Shown here piece by piece: positions 53,001 to 64,000 of a DNA stretch of 64,000 nucleotides. Under the pieces are notes generated by a model, which searched no databases, was not told the DNA's origin, and saw nothing but the letters and a program-made list of their open reading frames with translations. Location of the stretch: the NCBI GenBank assembly GCA_032718475.1, contig JAUCBJ010002638.1, positions 1 to 64,000 on the forward strand, given 5' to 3'. Each line of letters begins with the position of its first letter. Positions within the stretch are counted from its first letter, which is position 1. A program made the translations under genes and the position numbers. The DNA comes from Nemertoderma westbladi (Eukaryota > Xenacoelomorpha > Nemertodermatida > Nemertodermatidae).

Positions 53001-56000
53001 AGTTATTTTTTCTACTTGTATTTGAGTTAAGTTATTGTTCTACTGGTATTTGAGTTAAAGTTATTGTTGTGCTGATATTTGAGTTCTGTTATTGTTCTAC
53101 TAATATTAGAGTTAAGTTATTGTTCTACTAATATTAGAGTTAAGTTATTGTTCTACTAATATTAGAGTTAAGTTATTTTTTCTACTTGTATTTGAGTTAA
53201 GTTATTGTTCTACTGGTATTTGAGTTAAAGTTATTGTTGTGCTGATATTTGAGTTCTGTTATTGTTCTACTAATATTAGAAGTTATTTTTTCTACTAGTA
53301 TTTGAGTTAAGTTATTGTTCTACTAATATTAGAGTTAAGTTATTGTTCTACTAATATTAGAGTTAAGTTATTTTTTCTACTAGTATTTGAGTTAAGTTAT
53401 TGTTCTACTAATATTAGAGTTAAGTTATTGTTCTACTAATATTAGAGTTAAGTTATTTTTTCTACTTGTATTTGAGTTAAGTTATTGTTCTACTGGTATT
53501 TGAGTTAAAGTTATTGTTGTGCTGATATTTGAGTTCTGTTATTGTTCTACTAATATTAGAGTTAAGTTATTGTTCTGCTGATATTTGAGTTAAGTTATTG
53601 TTCTACTAGTGTTTGAGTTAAGTTATTTTTTCTACTAGTATTTGAGTTAAGTTATTGTTCTACTAATATTAGAGTTAAGTTATTTTTTCTACTAGTATTT
53701 GAGTTAAGTTATTGTTCTACTAATATTAGAGTTAAGTTATTGTTCTACTAATATTAGAGTTAAGTTATTTTTTCTACTAGTATTTGAGTTAAGTTATTGT
53801 TCTACTAATATTAGAGTTAAGTTATTGTTCTACTAATATTAGAGTTAAGTTATTTTTTCTACTTGTATTTGAGTTAAGTTATTGTTCTACTGGTATTTGA
53901 GTTAAAGTTATTGTTGTGCTGATATTTGAGTTCTGTTATTGTTCTACTAATATTAGAGTTAAGTTATTGTTCTACTAATATTAGAGTTAAGTTATTGTTC
54001 TACTAATATTAGAGTTAAGTTATTTTTTCTACTTGTATTTGAGTTAAGTTATTGTTCTACTGGTATTTGAGTTAAAGTTATTGTTGTGCTGATATTTGAG
54101 TTCTGTTATTGTTCTACTAATATTAGAAGTTATTTTTTCTACTAGTATTTGAGTTAAGTTATTGTTCTACTAATATTAGAGTTAAGTTATTGTTCTACTA
54201 ATATTAGAGTTAAGTTATTTTTTCTACTAGTATTTGAGTTAAGTTATTGTTCTACTAATATTAGAGTTAAGTTATTGTTCTACTAATATTAGAGTTAAGT
54301 TATTTTTTCTACTTGTATTTGAGTTAAGTTATTGTTCTACTGGTATTTGAGTTAAAGTTATTGTTGTGCTGATATTTGAGTTCTGTTATTGTTCTACTAA
54401 TATTAGAGTTAAGTTATTGTTCTACTAATATTAGAGTTAAGTTATTTTTTCTACTAGTATTTGAGTTAAGTTATTGTTCTACTAATATTAGAGTTAAGTT
54501 ATTGTTCTACTAATATTAGAGTTAAGTTATTTTTTCTACTTGTATTTGAGTTAAGTTATTGTTCTACTAATATTAGAGTTAAGTTATTTTTTCTACTAGT
54601 ATTTGAGTTAAGTTATTGTTCTACTAATATTAGAGTTAAGTTATTGTTCTACTAATATTAGAGTTAAGTTATTTTTTCTACTTGTATTTGAGTTAAGTTA
54701 TTGTTCTACTGGTATTTGAGTTAAAGTTATTGTTGTGCTGATATTTGAGTTCTGTTATTGTTCTACTAATATTAGAGTTAAGTTATTGTTCTACTAATAT
54801 TAGAGTTAAGTTATTGTTCTACTAATATTAGAGTTAAGTTATTTTTTCTACTTGTATTTGAGTTAAGTTATTGTTCTACTGGTATTTGAGTTAAAGTTAT
54901 TGTTGTGCTGATATTTGAGTTCTGTTATTGTTCTACTAATATTAGAAGTTATTTTTTCTACTAGTATTTGAGTTAAGTTATTGTTCTACTAATATTAGAG
55001 TTAAGTTATTGTTCTACTAATATTAGAGTTAAGTTATTTTTTCTACTAGTATTTGAGTTAAGTTATTGTTCTACTAATATTAGAGTTAAGTTATTGTTCT
55101 ACTAATATTAGAGTTAAGTTATTTTTTCTACTTGTATTTGAGTTAAGTTATTGTTCTACTGGTATTTGAGTTAAAGTTATTGTTGTGCTGATATTTGAGT
55201 TCTGTTATTGTTCTACTAATATTAGAGTTAAGTTATTGTTCTACTAATATTAGAGTTAAGTTATTTTTTCTACTAGTATTTGAGTTAAGTTATTGTTCTA
55301 CTAATATTAGAGTTAAGTTATTGTTCTACTAATATTAGAGTTAAGTTATTTTTTCTACTTGTATTTGAGTTAAGTTATTGTTCTACTAATATTAGAGTTA
55401 AGTTATTGTTCTACTAATATTAGAGTTAAGTTATTGTTCTACTAATATTAGAGTTAAGTTATTGTTCTACTAATATTAGAGTTAAGTTATTTTTTCTACT
55501 AGTATTTGAGTTAAGTTATTGTTCTACTAGTGTTTGAGTTAAGTTATTGTTCTACTAATATTAGAGTTAAGTTATTGTTCTACTAGTGTTTGATTTAAGT
55601 TATTGTTGTGCTGATATTTGAGTTCTGTTATTGTTCTACTAATATTAGAGTTAAGTTATTGGTCTACTAATATTAGAGTTAAGTTATTTTTTCTACTAGT
55701 ATTTGAGTTAAGTTATTGGTCTACTAATATTAGAGTTAAGTTATTTTTTCTACTAGTATTTGAGTTAAGTTATTGTTCTACTAATATTAGAGTTAAGTTA
55801 TTGTTCTACTAATATTAGAGTTAAGTTATTTTTTCTACTTGTATTTGAGTTAAGTTATTGTTCTACTGGTATTTGAGTTAAAGTTATTGTTGTGCTGATA
55901 TTTGAGTTCTGTTATTGTTCTACTAATATTAGAGTTAAGTTATTGTTCTGCTGATATTTGAGTTAAGTTATTGTTCTACTAGTGTTTGAGTTAAGTTATT

Positions 56001-59000
56001 TTTTCTACTAGTATTTGAGTTAAGTTATTGCTCTACTAATATTAGAGTTAAGTTATTGTTCTACTAATATTAGAGTTAAGTTATTTTTTCTACTAGTATT
56101 TGAGTTAAGTTATTGTTCTACTAGTGTTTGAGTTAAGTTATTGTTCTACTAGTGTTTGATTTAAGTTATTGTTGTGCTGATATTTGAGTTCTGTTATTGT
56201 TCTACTAATATTAGAGTTAAGTTATTGGTCTACTAATATTAGAGTTAAGTTATTGTTCTACTGGTATTTGAGTTAAGTTATTGTTCTACTAATATTAGAG
56301 TTAAGTTATTGTTCTACTAATATTAGAGTTAAGTTATTTATTCTACTTGTATTTGAGTTAAGTTATTGTTCTACTGGTATTTGAGTTAAAGTTATTGTTG
56401 TGCTGATATTTGAGTTCTGTTATTGTTCTACTAATATTAGAGTTAAGTTATTGTTCTACTAATATTAGAGTTAAGTTATTTTTTCTACTAGTATTTGAGT
56501 TAAGTTATTGTTCTACTAGTGTTTGAGTTAAGTTATTGTTCTACTAGTGTTTGATTTAAGTTATTGTTGTGCTGATATTTGAGTTCTGTTATTGTTCTAC
56601 TAATATTAGAGTTAAGTTATTGGTCTACTAATATTAGAGTTAAGTTATTGTTCTACTGGTATTTGAGTTAAGTTGTTTTTCTACTTGTATTTGAGTTAAG
56701 TTATTGCTCTACTAGTGTTTGAGTTAAGTTATTGTTCTACTGGTATTTGAGTTAAAGTTATTGTTGTGCTGATATTTGAGTTCTGTTATTGTTCTACTAA
56801 TATTAGAGTTAAGTTATTGGTCTACTAATATTAGAGTTAAGTTATTGTTCTACTGGTATTTGAGTTAAGTTGTTTTTCTACTTGTATTTGAGTTAAGTTA
56901 TTGTTCTACTAATATTAGAGTTAAGTTATTGTTCTACTAATATTAGAGTTAAGTTATTGTTCTACTAATATTAGAGTTAAGTTATTTTTTCTACTAGTAT
57001 TTGAGTTAAGTTATTGTTCTACTAGTGTTTGAGTTAAGTTATTGTTCTACTAGTGTTTGATTTAAGTTATTGTTGTGCTGATATTTGAGTTCTGTTATTG
57101 TTCTACTAATATTAGAGTTAAGTTATTGGTCTACTAATATTAGAGTTAAGTTATTTTTTCTACTAGTATTTGAGTTAAGTTATTGTTCTACTAATATTAG
57201 AGTTAAGTTATTGTTCTACTAATATTAGAGTTAAGTTATTGTTCTACTAATATTAGAGTTAAGTTATTTTTTCTACTAGTATTTGAGTTAAGTTATTGTT
57301 CTACTAGTGTTTGAGTTAAGTTATTGTTCTACTAGTGTTTGATTTAAGTTATTGTTGTGCTGATATTTGAGTTCTGTTATTGTTCTACTAATATTAGAGT
57401 TAAGTTATTGGTCTACTAATATTAGAGTTAAGTTATTTTTTCTACTAGTATTTGAGTTAAGTTATTGGTCTACTAATATTAGAGTTAAGTTATTTTTTCT
57501 ACTAGTATTTGAGTTAAGTTATTGTTCTACTAATATTAGAGTTAAGTTATTGTTCTACTAATATTAGAGTTAAGTTATTTTTTCTACTTGTATTTGAGTT
57601 AAGTTATTGTTCTACTGGTATTTGAGTTAAAGTTATTGTTGTGCTGATATTTGAGTTCTGTTATTGTTCTACTAATATTAGAGTTAAGTTATTGTTCTGC
57701 TGATATTTGAGTTAAGTTATTGTTCTACTAGTGTTTGAGTTAAGTTATTTTTTCTACTAGTATTTGAGTTAAGTTATTGCTCTACTAATATTAGAGTTAA
57801 GTTATTGTTCTACTAATATTAGAGTTAAGTTATTTTTTCTACTAGTATTTGAGTTAAGTTATTGTTCTACTAATATTAGAGTTAAGTTATTGTTCTACTA
57901 ATATTAGAGTTAAGTTATTTTTTCTACTTGTATTTGAGTTAAGTTATTGTTCTACTGGTATTTGAGTTAAAGTTATTGTTGTGCTGATATTTGAGTTCTG
58001 TTATTGTTCTACTAATGAGTTAAGTTATTTTTTCTACTAGTATTTGAGTTAAGTTATTGTTCTACTGGTATTTGAGTTAAAGTTATTGTTCTACTAATAT
58101 TAGAGTTAAGTTATTTTTTCTACTAGTATTTGAGTTAAGTTATTGTTCTACTAATATTAGAGTTAAGTTATTGTTCTACTAATATTAGAGTTAAGTTATT
58201 TTTTCTACTTGTATTTGAGTTAAGTTATTGTTCTACTGGTATTTGAGTTAAAGTTATTGTTGTGCTGATATTTGAGTTCTGTTATTGTTCTACTAATATT
58301 AGAGTTAAGTTATTTTTTCTACTAGTATTTGAGTTAAGTTATTTTTCTACTAGTATTTGAGTTAAAGTTATTGTTGTGCTGATATTTGAGTTCTGTTATT
58401 GTTCTACTAATATTAGAGTTAAGTTATTGGTCTACTAATATTAGAGTTAAGTTATTGTTCTACTGGTATTTGAGTTAAGTTGTTTTTCTACTTGTATTTG
58501 AGTTAAGTTATTGTTCTACTAATATTAGAGTTAAGTTATTGTTCTACTAATATTAGAGTTAAGTTATTGTTCTACTAATATTAGAGTTAAGTTATTTTTT
58601 CTACTAGTATTTGAGTTAAGTTATTGTTCTGCTAGTGTTTGAGTTAAGTTATTGTTCTACTAGTGTTTGATTTAAGTTATTGTTGTGCTGATATTTGAGT
58701 TCTGTTATTGTTCTACTAATATTAGAGTTAAGTTATTGGTCTACTAATATTAGAGTTAAGTTATTGTTCTACTGGTATTTGAGTTAAGTTGTTTTTATAC
58801 TTGTATTTGAGTTAAGTTATTGCTCTACTAGTGTTTGAGTTAAGTTATTGTTCTACTGGTATTTGAGTTAAAGTTATTGTTGTGCTGATATTTGAGTTCT
58901 GTTATTGTTCTACTAATATTAGAGTTAAGTTATTGTTCTACTAGTGTTTGAGTTAAGTTATTGTTCTACTGGTATTTGAGTTAAGTTGTTTTTCTACTTG

Positions 59001-62000
59001 TATTTGAGTTAAGTTATTGCTCTACTAGTGTTTGAGTTAAGTTATTGTTCTACTGGTATTTGAGTTAAAGTTATTGTTGTGCTGATATTTGAGTTAAGTT
59101 ATTGTTCTACTAATATTAGAGTTAAGTTATTGTTCTACTAATATTAGAGTTAAGTTATTGTTCTACTGGTATTTGAGTTAAGTTGTTTTTCTACTTGTAT
59201 TTGAGTTAAGTTATTGTTCTACTAATATTAGAGTTAAGTTATTGTTCTACTAATATTAGAGTTAAGTTATTTTTTCTACTAGTATTTGAGTTAAGTTATT
59301 GTTCTACTAGTGTTTGAGTTAAGTTATTGTTCTACTAGTGTTTGATTTAAGTTATTGTTGTGCTGATATTTGAGTTCTGTTATTGTTCTACTAATATTAG
59401 AGTTAAGTTATTGGTCTACTAATATTAGAGTTAAGTTATTGTTCTACTGGTATTTGAGTTAAGTTGTTTTTATACTTGTATTTGAGTTAAGTTATTGCTC
59501 TACTAGTGTTTGAGTTAAGTTATTGTTCTACTGGTATTTGAGTTAAAGTTATTGTTGTGCTGATATTTGAGTTCTGTTATTGTTCTACTAATATTAGAGT
59601 TAAGTTATTGTTCTACTAGTGTTTGAGTTAAGTTATTGTTCTACTGGTATTTGAGTTAAGTTGTTTTTCTACTTGTATTTGAGTTAAGTTATTGCTCTAC
59701 TAGTGTTTGAGTTAAGTTATTGTTCTACTGGTATTTGAGTTAAAGTTATTGTTGTGCTGATATTTGAGTTAAGTTATTGTTCTACTAATATTAGAGTTAA
59801 GTTATTGTTCTACTAATATTAGAGTTAAGTTATTTTTTCTACTAGTATTTGAGTTAAGTTATTGTTCTACTAATATTAGAGTTAAGTTATTGTTCTACTA
59901 ATATTAGAGTTAAGTTATTTTTTCTACTAGTATTTGAGTTAAGTTATTGTTCTACTAATATTAGAGTTAAGTTATTGTTCTACTAATAATTGAGTTAAGT
60001 TATTGTTCTACTAGTATTTGAGTTAAGTTATTGTTCTACTAATATTAGAGTTAAGTTATTTTTTCTACTTGTATTTGAGTTAAGTTATTGCTCTACTGGT
60101 ATTTGAGTTAAGTTGTTTTTCTACTTGTATTTGAGTTAAGTTATTGCTCTACTAGTGTTTGAGTTAAGTTGTTTTTCTACTTGTATTTGAGTTAAGTTAT
60201 TGCTCTACTAGTGTTTGAGTTAAGTTATTGTTCTACTGGTATTTGAGTTAAAGTTATTGTTGTGCTGATATTTGAGTTAAGTTATTGTTCTACTAATATT
60301 AGAGTTAAGTTATTGTTCTACTAATATTAGAGTTAAGTTATTTTTTCTACTAGTATTTGAGTTAAGTTATTGTTCTACTAATATTAGAGTTAAGTTATTG
60401 TTCTACTAATAATTGAGTTAAGTTATTGTTCTACTAGTATTTGAGTTAAGTTATTGTTCTACTAATATTAGAGTTAAGTTATTGTTCTACTAATATTAGA
60501 GTTAAGTTATTTTTCTACTAGTATTTGAGTTATGTTATTGTTCTACTTGTATTTGAGTTAAGTTATTGTTCTACTAGTGTTTGAGTTAAGTTATTGTTCT
60601 ACTAATATTAGAGTTAAGTTATTGTTCTACTAGTATTTGAGTTAAGTTATTGTTCTACTAATATTAGAGTTAAGTTATTGTTCTACTAATATTAGAGTTA
60701 AGTTATTGTTCTACTAATATTAGAGTTAAGTTATTGTTCTACTAATATTAGAGTTAAGTTATTTTTCTACTAGTATTTGAGTTATGTTATTGTTCTGCTA
60801 GTGTTTGAGTTAAGTTATTGTTCTACTAGTGTTTGATTTAAGTTATTGTTGTGCTGATATTTGAGTTCTGTTATTGTTCTACTAATATTAGAGTTAAGTT
60901 ATTGGTCTACTAATATTAGAGTTAAGTTATTTTTTCTACTAGTATTTGAGTTAAGTTATTGCTCTACTAATATTAGAGTTAAGTTATTGTTCTACTAATA
61001 TTAGAGTTAAGTTATTTTTTCTACTAGTATTTGAGTTAAGTTATTGTTCTACTAATATTAGAGTTAAGTTATTGTTCTACTAATATTAGAGTTAAGTTAT
61101 TTTTTCTACTTGTATTTGAGTTAAGTTATTGTTCTACTGGTATTTGAGTTAAAGTTATTGTTGTGCTGATATTTGAGTTCTGTTATTGTTCTACTAATGA
61201 GTTAAGTTATTTTTTCTACTAGTATTTGAGTTAAGTTATTGTTCTACTGGTATTTGAGTTAAAGTTATTGTTCTACTAATATTAGAGTTAAGTTATTTTT
61301 TCTACTAGTATTTGAGTTAAGTTATTGTTCTACTAATATTAGAGTTAAGTTATTGTTCTACTAATATTAGAGTTAAGTTATTTTTTCTACTTGTATTTGA
61401 GTTAAGTTATTGTTCTACTGGTATTTGAGTTAAAGTTATTGTTGTGCTGATATTTGAGTTCTGTTATTGTTCTACTAATATTAGAGTTAAGTTATTTTTT
61501 CTACTAGTATTTGAGTTAAGTTATTTTTCTACTAGTATTTGAGTTAAAGTTATTGTTGTGCTGATATTTGAGTTCTGTTATTGTTCTACTAATATTAGAG
61601 TTAAGTTATTGGTCTACTAATATTAGAGTTAAGTTATTGTTCTACTGGTATTTGAGTTAAGTTGTTTTTCTACTTGTATTTGAGTTAAGTTATTGTTCTA
61701 CTAATATTAGAGTTAAGTTATTGTTCTACTAATATTAGAGTTAAGTTATTGTTCTACTAATATTAGAGTTAAGTTATTTTTTCTACTAGTATTTGAGTTA
61801 AGTTATTGTTCTGCTAGTGTTTGAGTTAAGTTATTGTTCTACTAGTGTTTGATTTAAGTTATTGTTGTGCTGATATTTGAGTTCTGTTATTGTTCTACTA
61901 ATATTAGAGTTAAGTTATTGGTCTACTAATATTAGAGTTAAGTTATTGTTCTACTGGTATTTGAGTTAAGTTGTTTTTATACTTGTATTTGAGTTAAGTT

Positions 62001-63980
62001 ATTGCTCTACTAGTGTTTGAGTTAAGTTATTGTTCTACTGGTATTTGAGTTAAAGTTATTGTTGTGCTGATATTTGAGTTCTGTTATTGTTCTACTAATA
62101 TTAGAGTTAAGTTATTGTTCTACTAGTGTTTGAGTTAAGTTATTGTTCTACTGGTATTTGAGTTAAGTTGTTTTTCTACTTGTATTTGAGTTAAGTTATT
62201 GCTCTACTAGTGTTTGAGTTAAGTTATTGTTCTACTGGTATTTGAGTTAAAGTTATTGTTGTGCTGATATTTGAGTTAAGTTATTGTTCTACTAATATTA
62301 GAGTTAAGTTATTGTTCTACTAATATTAGAGTTAAGTTATTGTTCTACTGGTATTTGAGTTAAGTTGTTTTTCTACTTGTATTTGAGTTAAGTTATTGTT
62401 CTACTAATATTAGAGTTAAGTTATTGTTCTACTAATATTAGAGTTAAGTTATTTTTTCTACTAGTATTTGAGTTAAGTTATTGTTCTACTAGTGTTTGAG
62501 TTAAGTTATTGTTCTACTAGTGTTTGATTTAAGTTATTGTTGTGCTGATATTTGAGTTCTGTTATTGTTCTACTAATATTAGAGTTAAGTTATTGGTCTA
62601 CTAATATTAGAGTTAAGTTATTGTTCTACTGGTATTTGAGTTAAGTTGTTTTTATACTTGTATTTGAGTTAAGTTATTGCTCTACTAGTGTTTGAGTTAA
62701 GTTATTGTTCTACTGGTATTTGAGTTAAAGTTATTGTTGTGCTGATATTTGAGTTCTGTTATTGTTCTACTAATATTAGAGTTAAGTTATTGTTCTACTA
62801 GTGTTTGAGTTAAGTTATTGTTCTACTGGTATTTGAGTTAAGTTGTTTTTCTACTTGTATTTGAGTTAAGTTATTGCTCTACTAGTGTTTGAGTTAAGTT
62901 ATTGTTCTACTGGTATTTGAGTTAAAGTTATTGTTGTGCTGATATTTGAGTTAAGTTATTGTTCTACTAATATTAGAGTTAAGTTATTGTTCTACTAATA
63001 TTAGAGTTAAGTTATTTTTTCTACTAGTATTTGAGTTAAGTTATTGTTCTACTAATATTAGAGTTAAGTTATTGTTCTACTAATATTAGAGTTAAGTTAT
63101 TTTTTCTACTAGTATTTGAGTTAAGTTATTGTTCTACTAATATTAGAGTTAAGTTATTGTTCTACTAATAATTGAGTTAAGTTATTGTTCTACTAGTATT
63201 TGAGTTAAGTTATTGTTCTACTAATATTAGAGTTAAGTTATTTTTTCTACTTGTATTTGAGTTAAGTTATTGCTCTACTGGTATTTGAGTTAAGTTGTTT
63301 TTCTACTTGTATTTGAGTTAAGTTATTGCTCTACTAGTGTTTGAGTTAAGTTGTTTTTCTACTTGTATTTGAGTTAAGTTATTGCTCTACTAGTGTTTGA
63401 GTTAAGTTATTGTTCTACTGGTATTTGAGTTAAAGTTATTGTTGTGCTGATATTTGAGTTAAGTTATTGTTCTACTAATATTAGAGTTAAGTTATTGTTC
63501 TACTAATATTAGAGTTAAGTTATTTTTTCTACTAGTATTTGAGTTAAGTTATTGTTCTACTAATATTAGAGTTAAGTTATTGTTCTACTAATAATTGAGT
63601 TAAGTTATTGTTCTACTAGTATTTGAGTTAAGTTATTGTTCTACTAATATTAGAGTTAAGTTATTGTTCTACTAATATTAGAGTTAAGTTATTTTTCTAC
63701 TAGTATTTGAGTTATGTTATTGTTCTACTTGTATTTGAGTTAAGTTATTGTTCTACTAGTGTTTGAGTTAAGTTATTGTTCTACTAATATTAGAGTTAAG
63801 TTATTGTTCTACTAGTATTTGAGTTAAGTTATTGTTCTACTAATATTAGAGTTAAGTTATTGTTCTACTAATATTAGAGTTAAGTTATTGTTCTACTAAT
63901 ATTAGAGTTAAGTTATTGTTCTACTAATATTAGAGTTAAGTTATTTTTCTACTAGTATTTGAGTTATGTTATTGTTCTAC
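50053..63980. repeat. 28/29-bp satellite array, about 14 kb, with nested block duplications
   Basis: About 490 head-to-tail monomers. The commonest are GTTATTGTTCTACTAATATT plus AGAGTTAA (28 bp) and a T-rich form with TTATTTTTTCTACTAGTATT plus TGAGTTAA (29 bp); others carry TTGTGCTGATATTTGAGTTC, CTGGTATT or CTAGTGTTTG. The monomer order is itself repeated: blocks recur at offsets of 2229 bp (for example 50600 and 52829), 1749 bp (55618 and 57367) and 3182 bp (58021 and 61203). No exon interrupts it. It starts 3 bases upstream of the POLD1 acceptor on the - strand and ends about 20 bases before the window end, where non-repeat sequence begins. Confidence 0.97.
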
Positions 63981-64000
63981 TTGTATATGGCACCGGCGAC

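Noticed and set aside
55618-57561. Two identical 64-codon frames in the satellite
   Set aside because: They are satellite monomers duplicated at a 1749-bp offset, with no coding signal.
63970-64000. The last bases as the preceding POLD1 exon (reverse complement reads ...AIYK, near the conserved Tyr before ADINFEIRF)
   Set aside because: The exon at 50050 begins in phase 0, which would require the intron to start with TAGAAC and not GT; the stretch is too short to decide. Sequence beyond 64000 would settle it.
1-64000. tRNA or rRNA genes
   Set aside because: I looked for cloverleaf-like A/B boxes and conserved rRNA words and found none that I could defend; a tRNAscan or Rfam search would be decisive.

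Overview
The window is animal (metazoan) nuclear DNA. It contains spliced genes with GT/AG introns, animal-type proteins (CREB with a kinase-inducible domain, DNA polymerase delta, a cGMP-kinase-type leucine zipper, PH-C2-RasGAP), L2/CR1-like, RTE-like and jockey-like LINEs, a BEL/Pao LTR element, hAT-type and foldback MITEs, long poly(G)/poly(C) tracts and large satellites. The DNA is AT-rich and repeat-dense. A marine invertebrate seems likely from the repeat types, but I cannot fix the phylum. Nothing indicates bacterial or viral DNA.

Layout. 1-9 kb: decayed RTE-like LINE copy, a TIR element, a 5'-truncated L2-like LINE with a long open RT frame (4.2-6.4 kb), poly(C/G) tracts, a 24-bp minisatellite. 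10.2-11.0 kb (-): intact single-exon CREB-like bZIP gene. 12.1-14.4 kb: three non-autonomous or foldback elements. 15.1-19.1 kb (+): a 1353-codon uninterrupted gene that I read as two tandem degenerate PH-C2-RasGAP modules. 19.4-25.7 kb: 25-bp minisatellite and nested RTE-like copies in both orientations. 25.7-29.2 kb (-): a jockey/CR1-like LINE whose reading frame is split by about 53 copies of a 45-bp repeat. 29.5 kb (-): an isolated first exon matching the cGMP-dependent protein kinase leucine zipper. 30.7-42.8 kb (+): a 12.1-kb BEL/Pao-type element with 1.23-kb LTRs, a long Gag-protease frame, but no reverse transcriptase or integrase. 42.9-43.2 kb: small SAM-like ORF. 43.3-43.5 kb: a perfect 52-bp-arm foldback. 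43.9-44.5 kb (+): intronless DHFR. 46.6-50.05 kb (-): three exons for the C-terminal 858 residues of DNA polymerase delta catalytic subunit. 50.05-63.98 kb: about 14 kb of 28/29-bp satellite, which, if the gene is intact, lies in a POLD1 intron.

DHFR and POLD1 are convergent neighbours, one supplying folate for thymidylate/purine synthesis and the other replicating DNA. CREB, the PKG exon and the RasGAP-like gene are signalling genes, but nothing in the sequence shows that they are co-regulated. A recurring theme is paucity of introns: CREB, RasGAP-like and DHFR each sit in one uninterrupted frame, and 858 codons of POLD1 sit in three exons.
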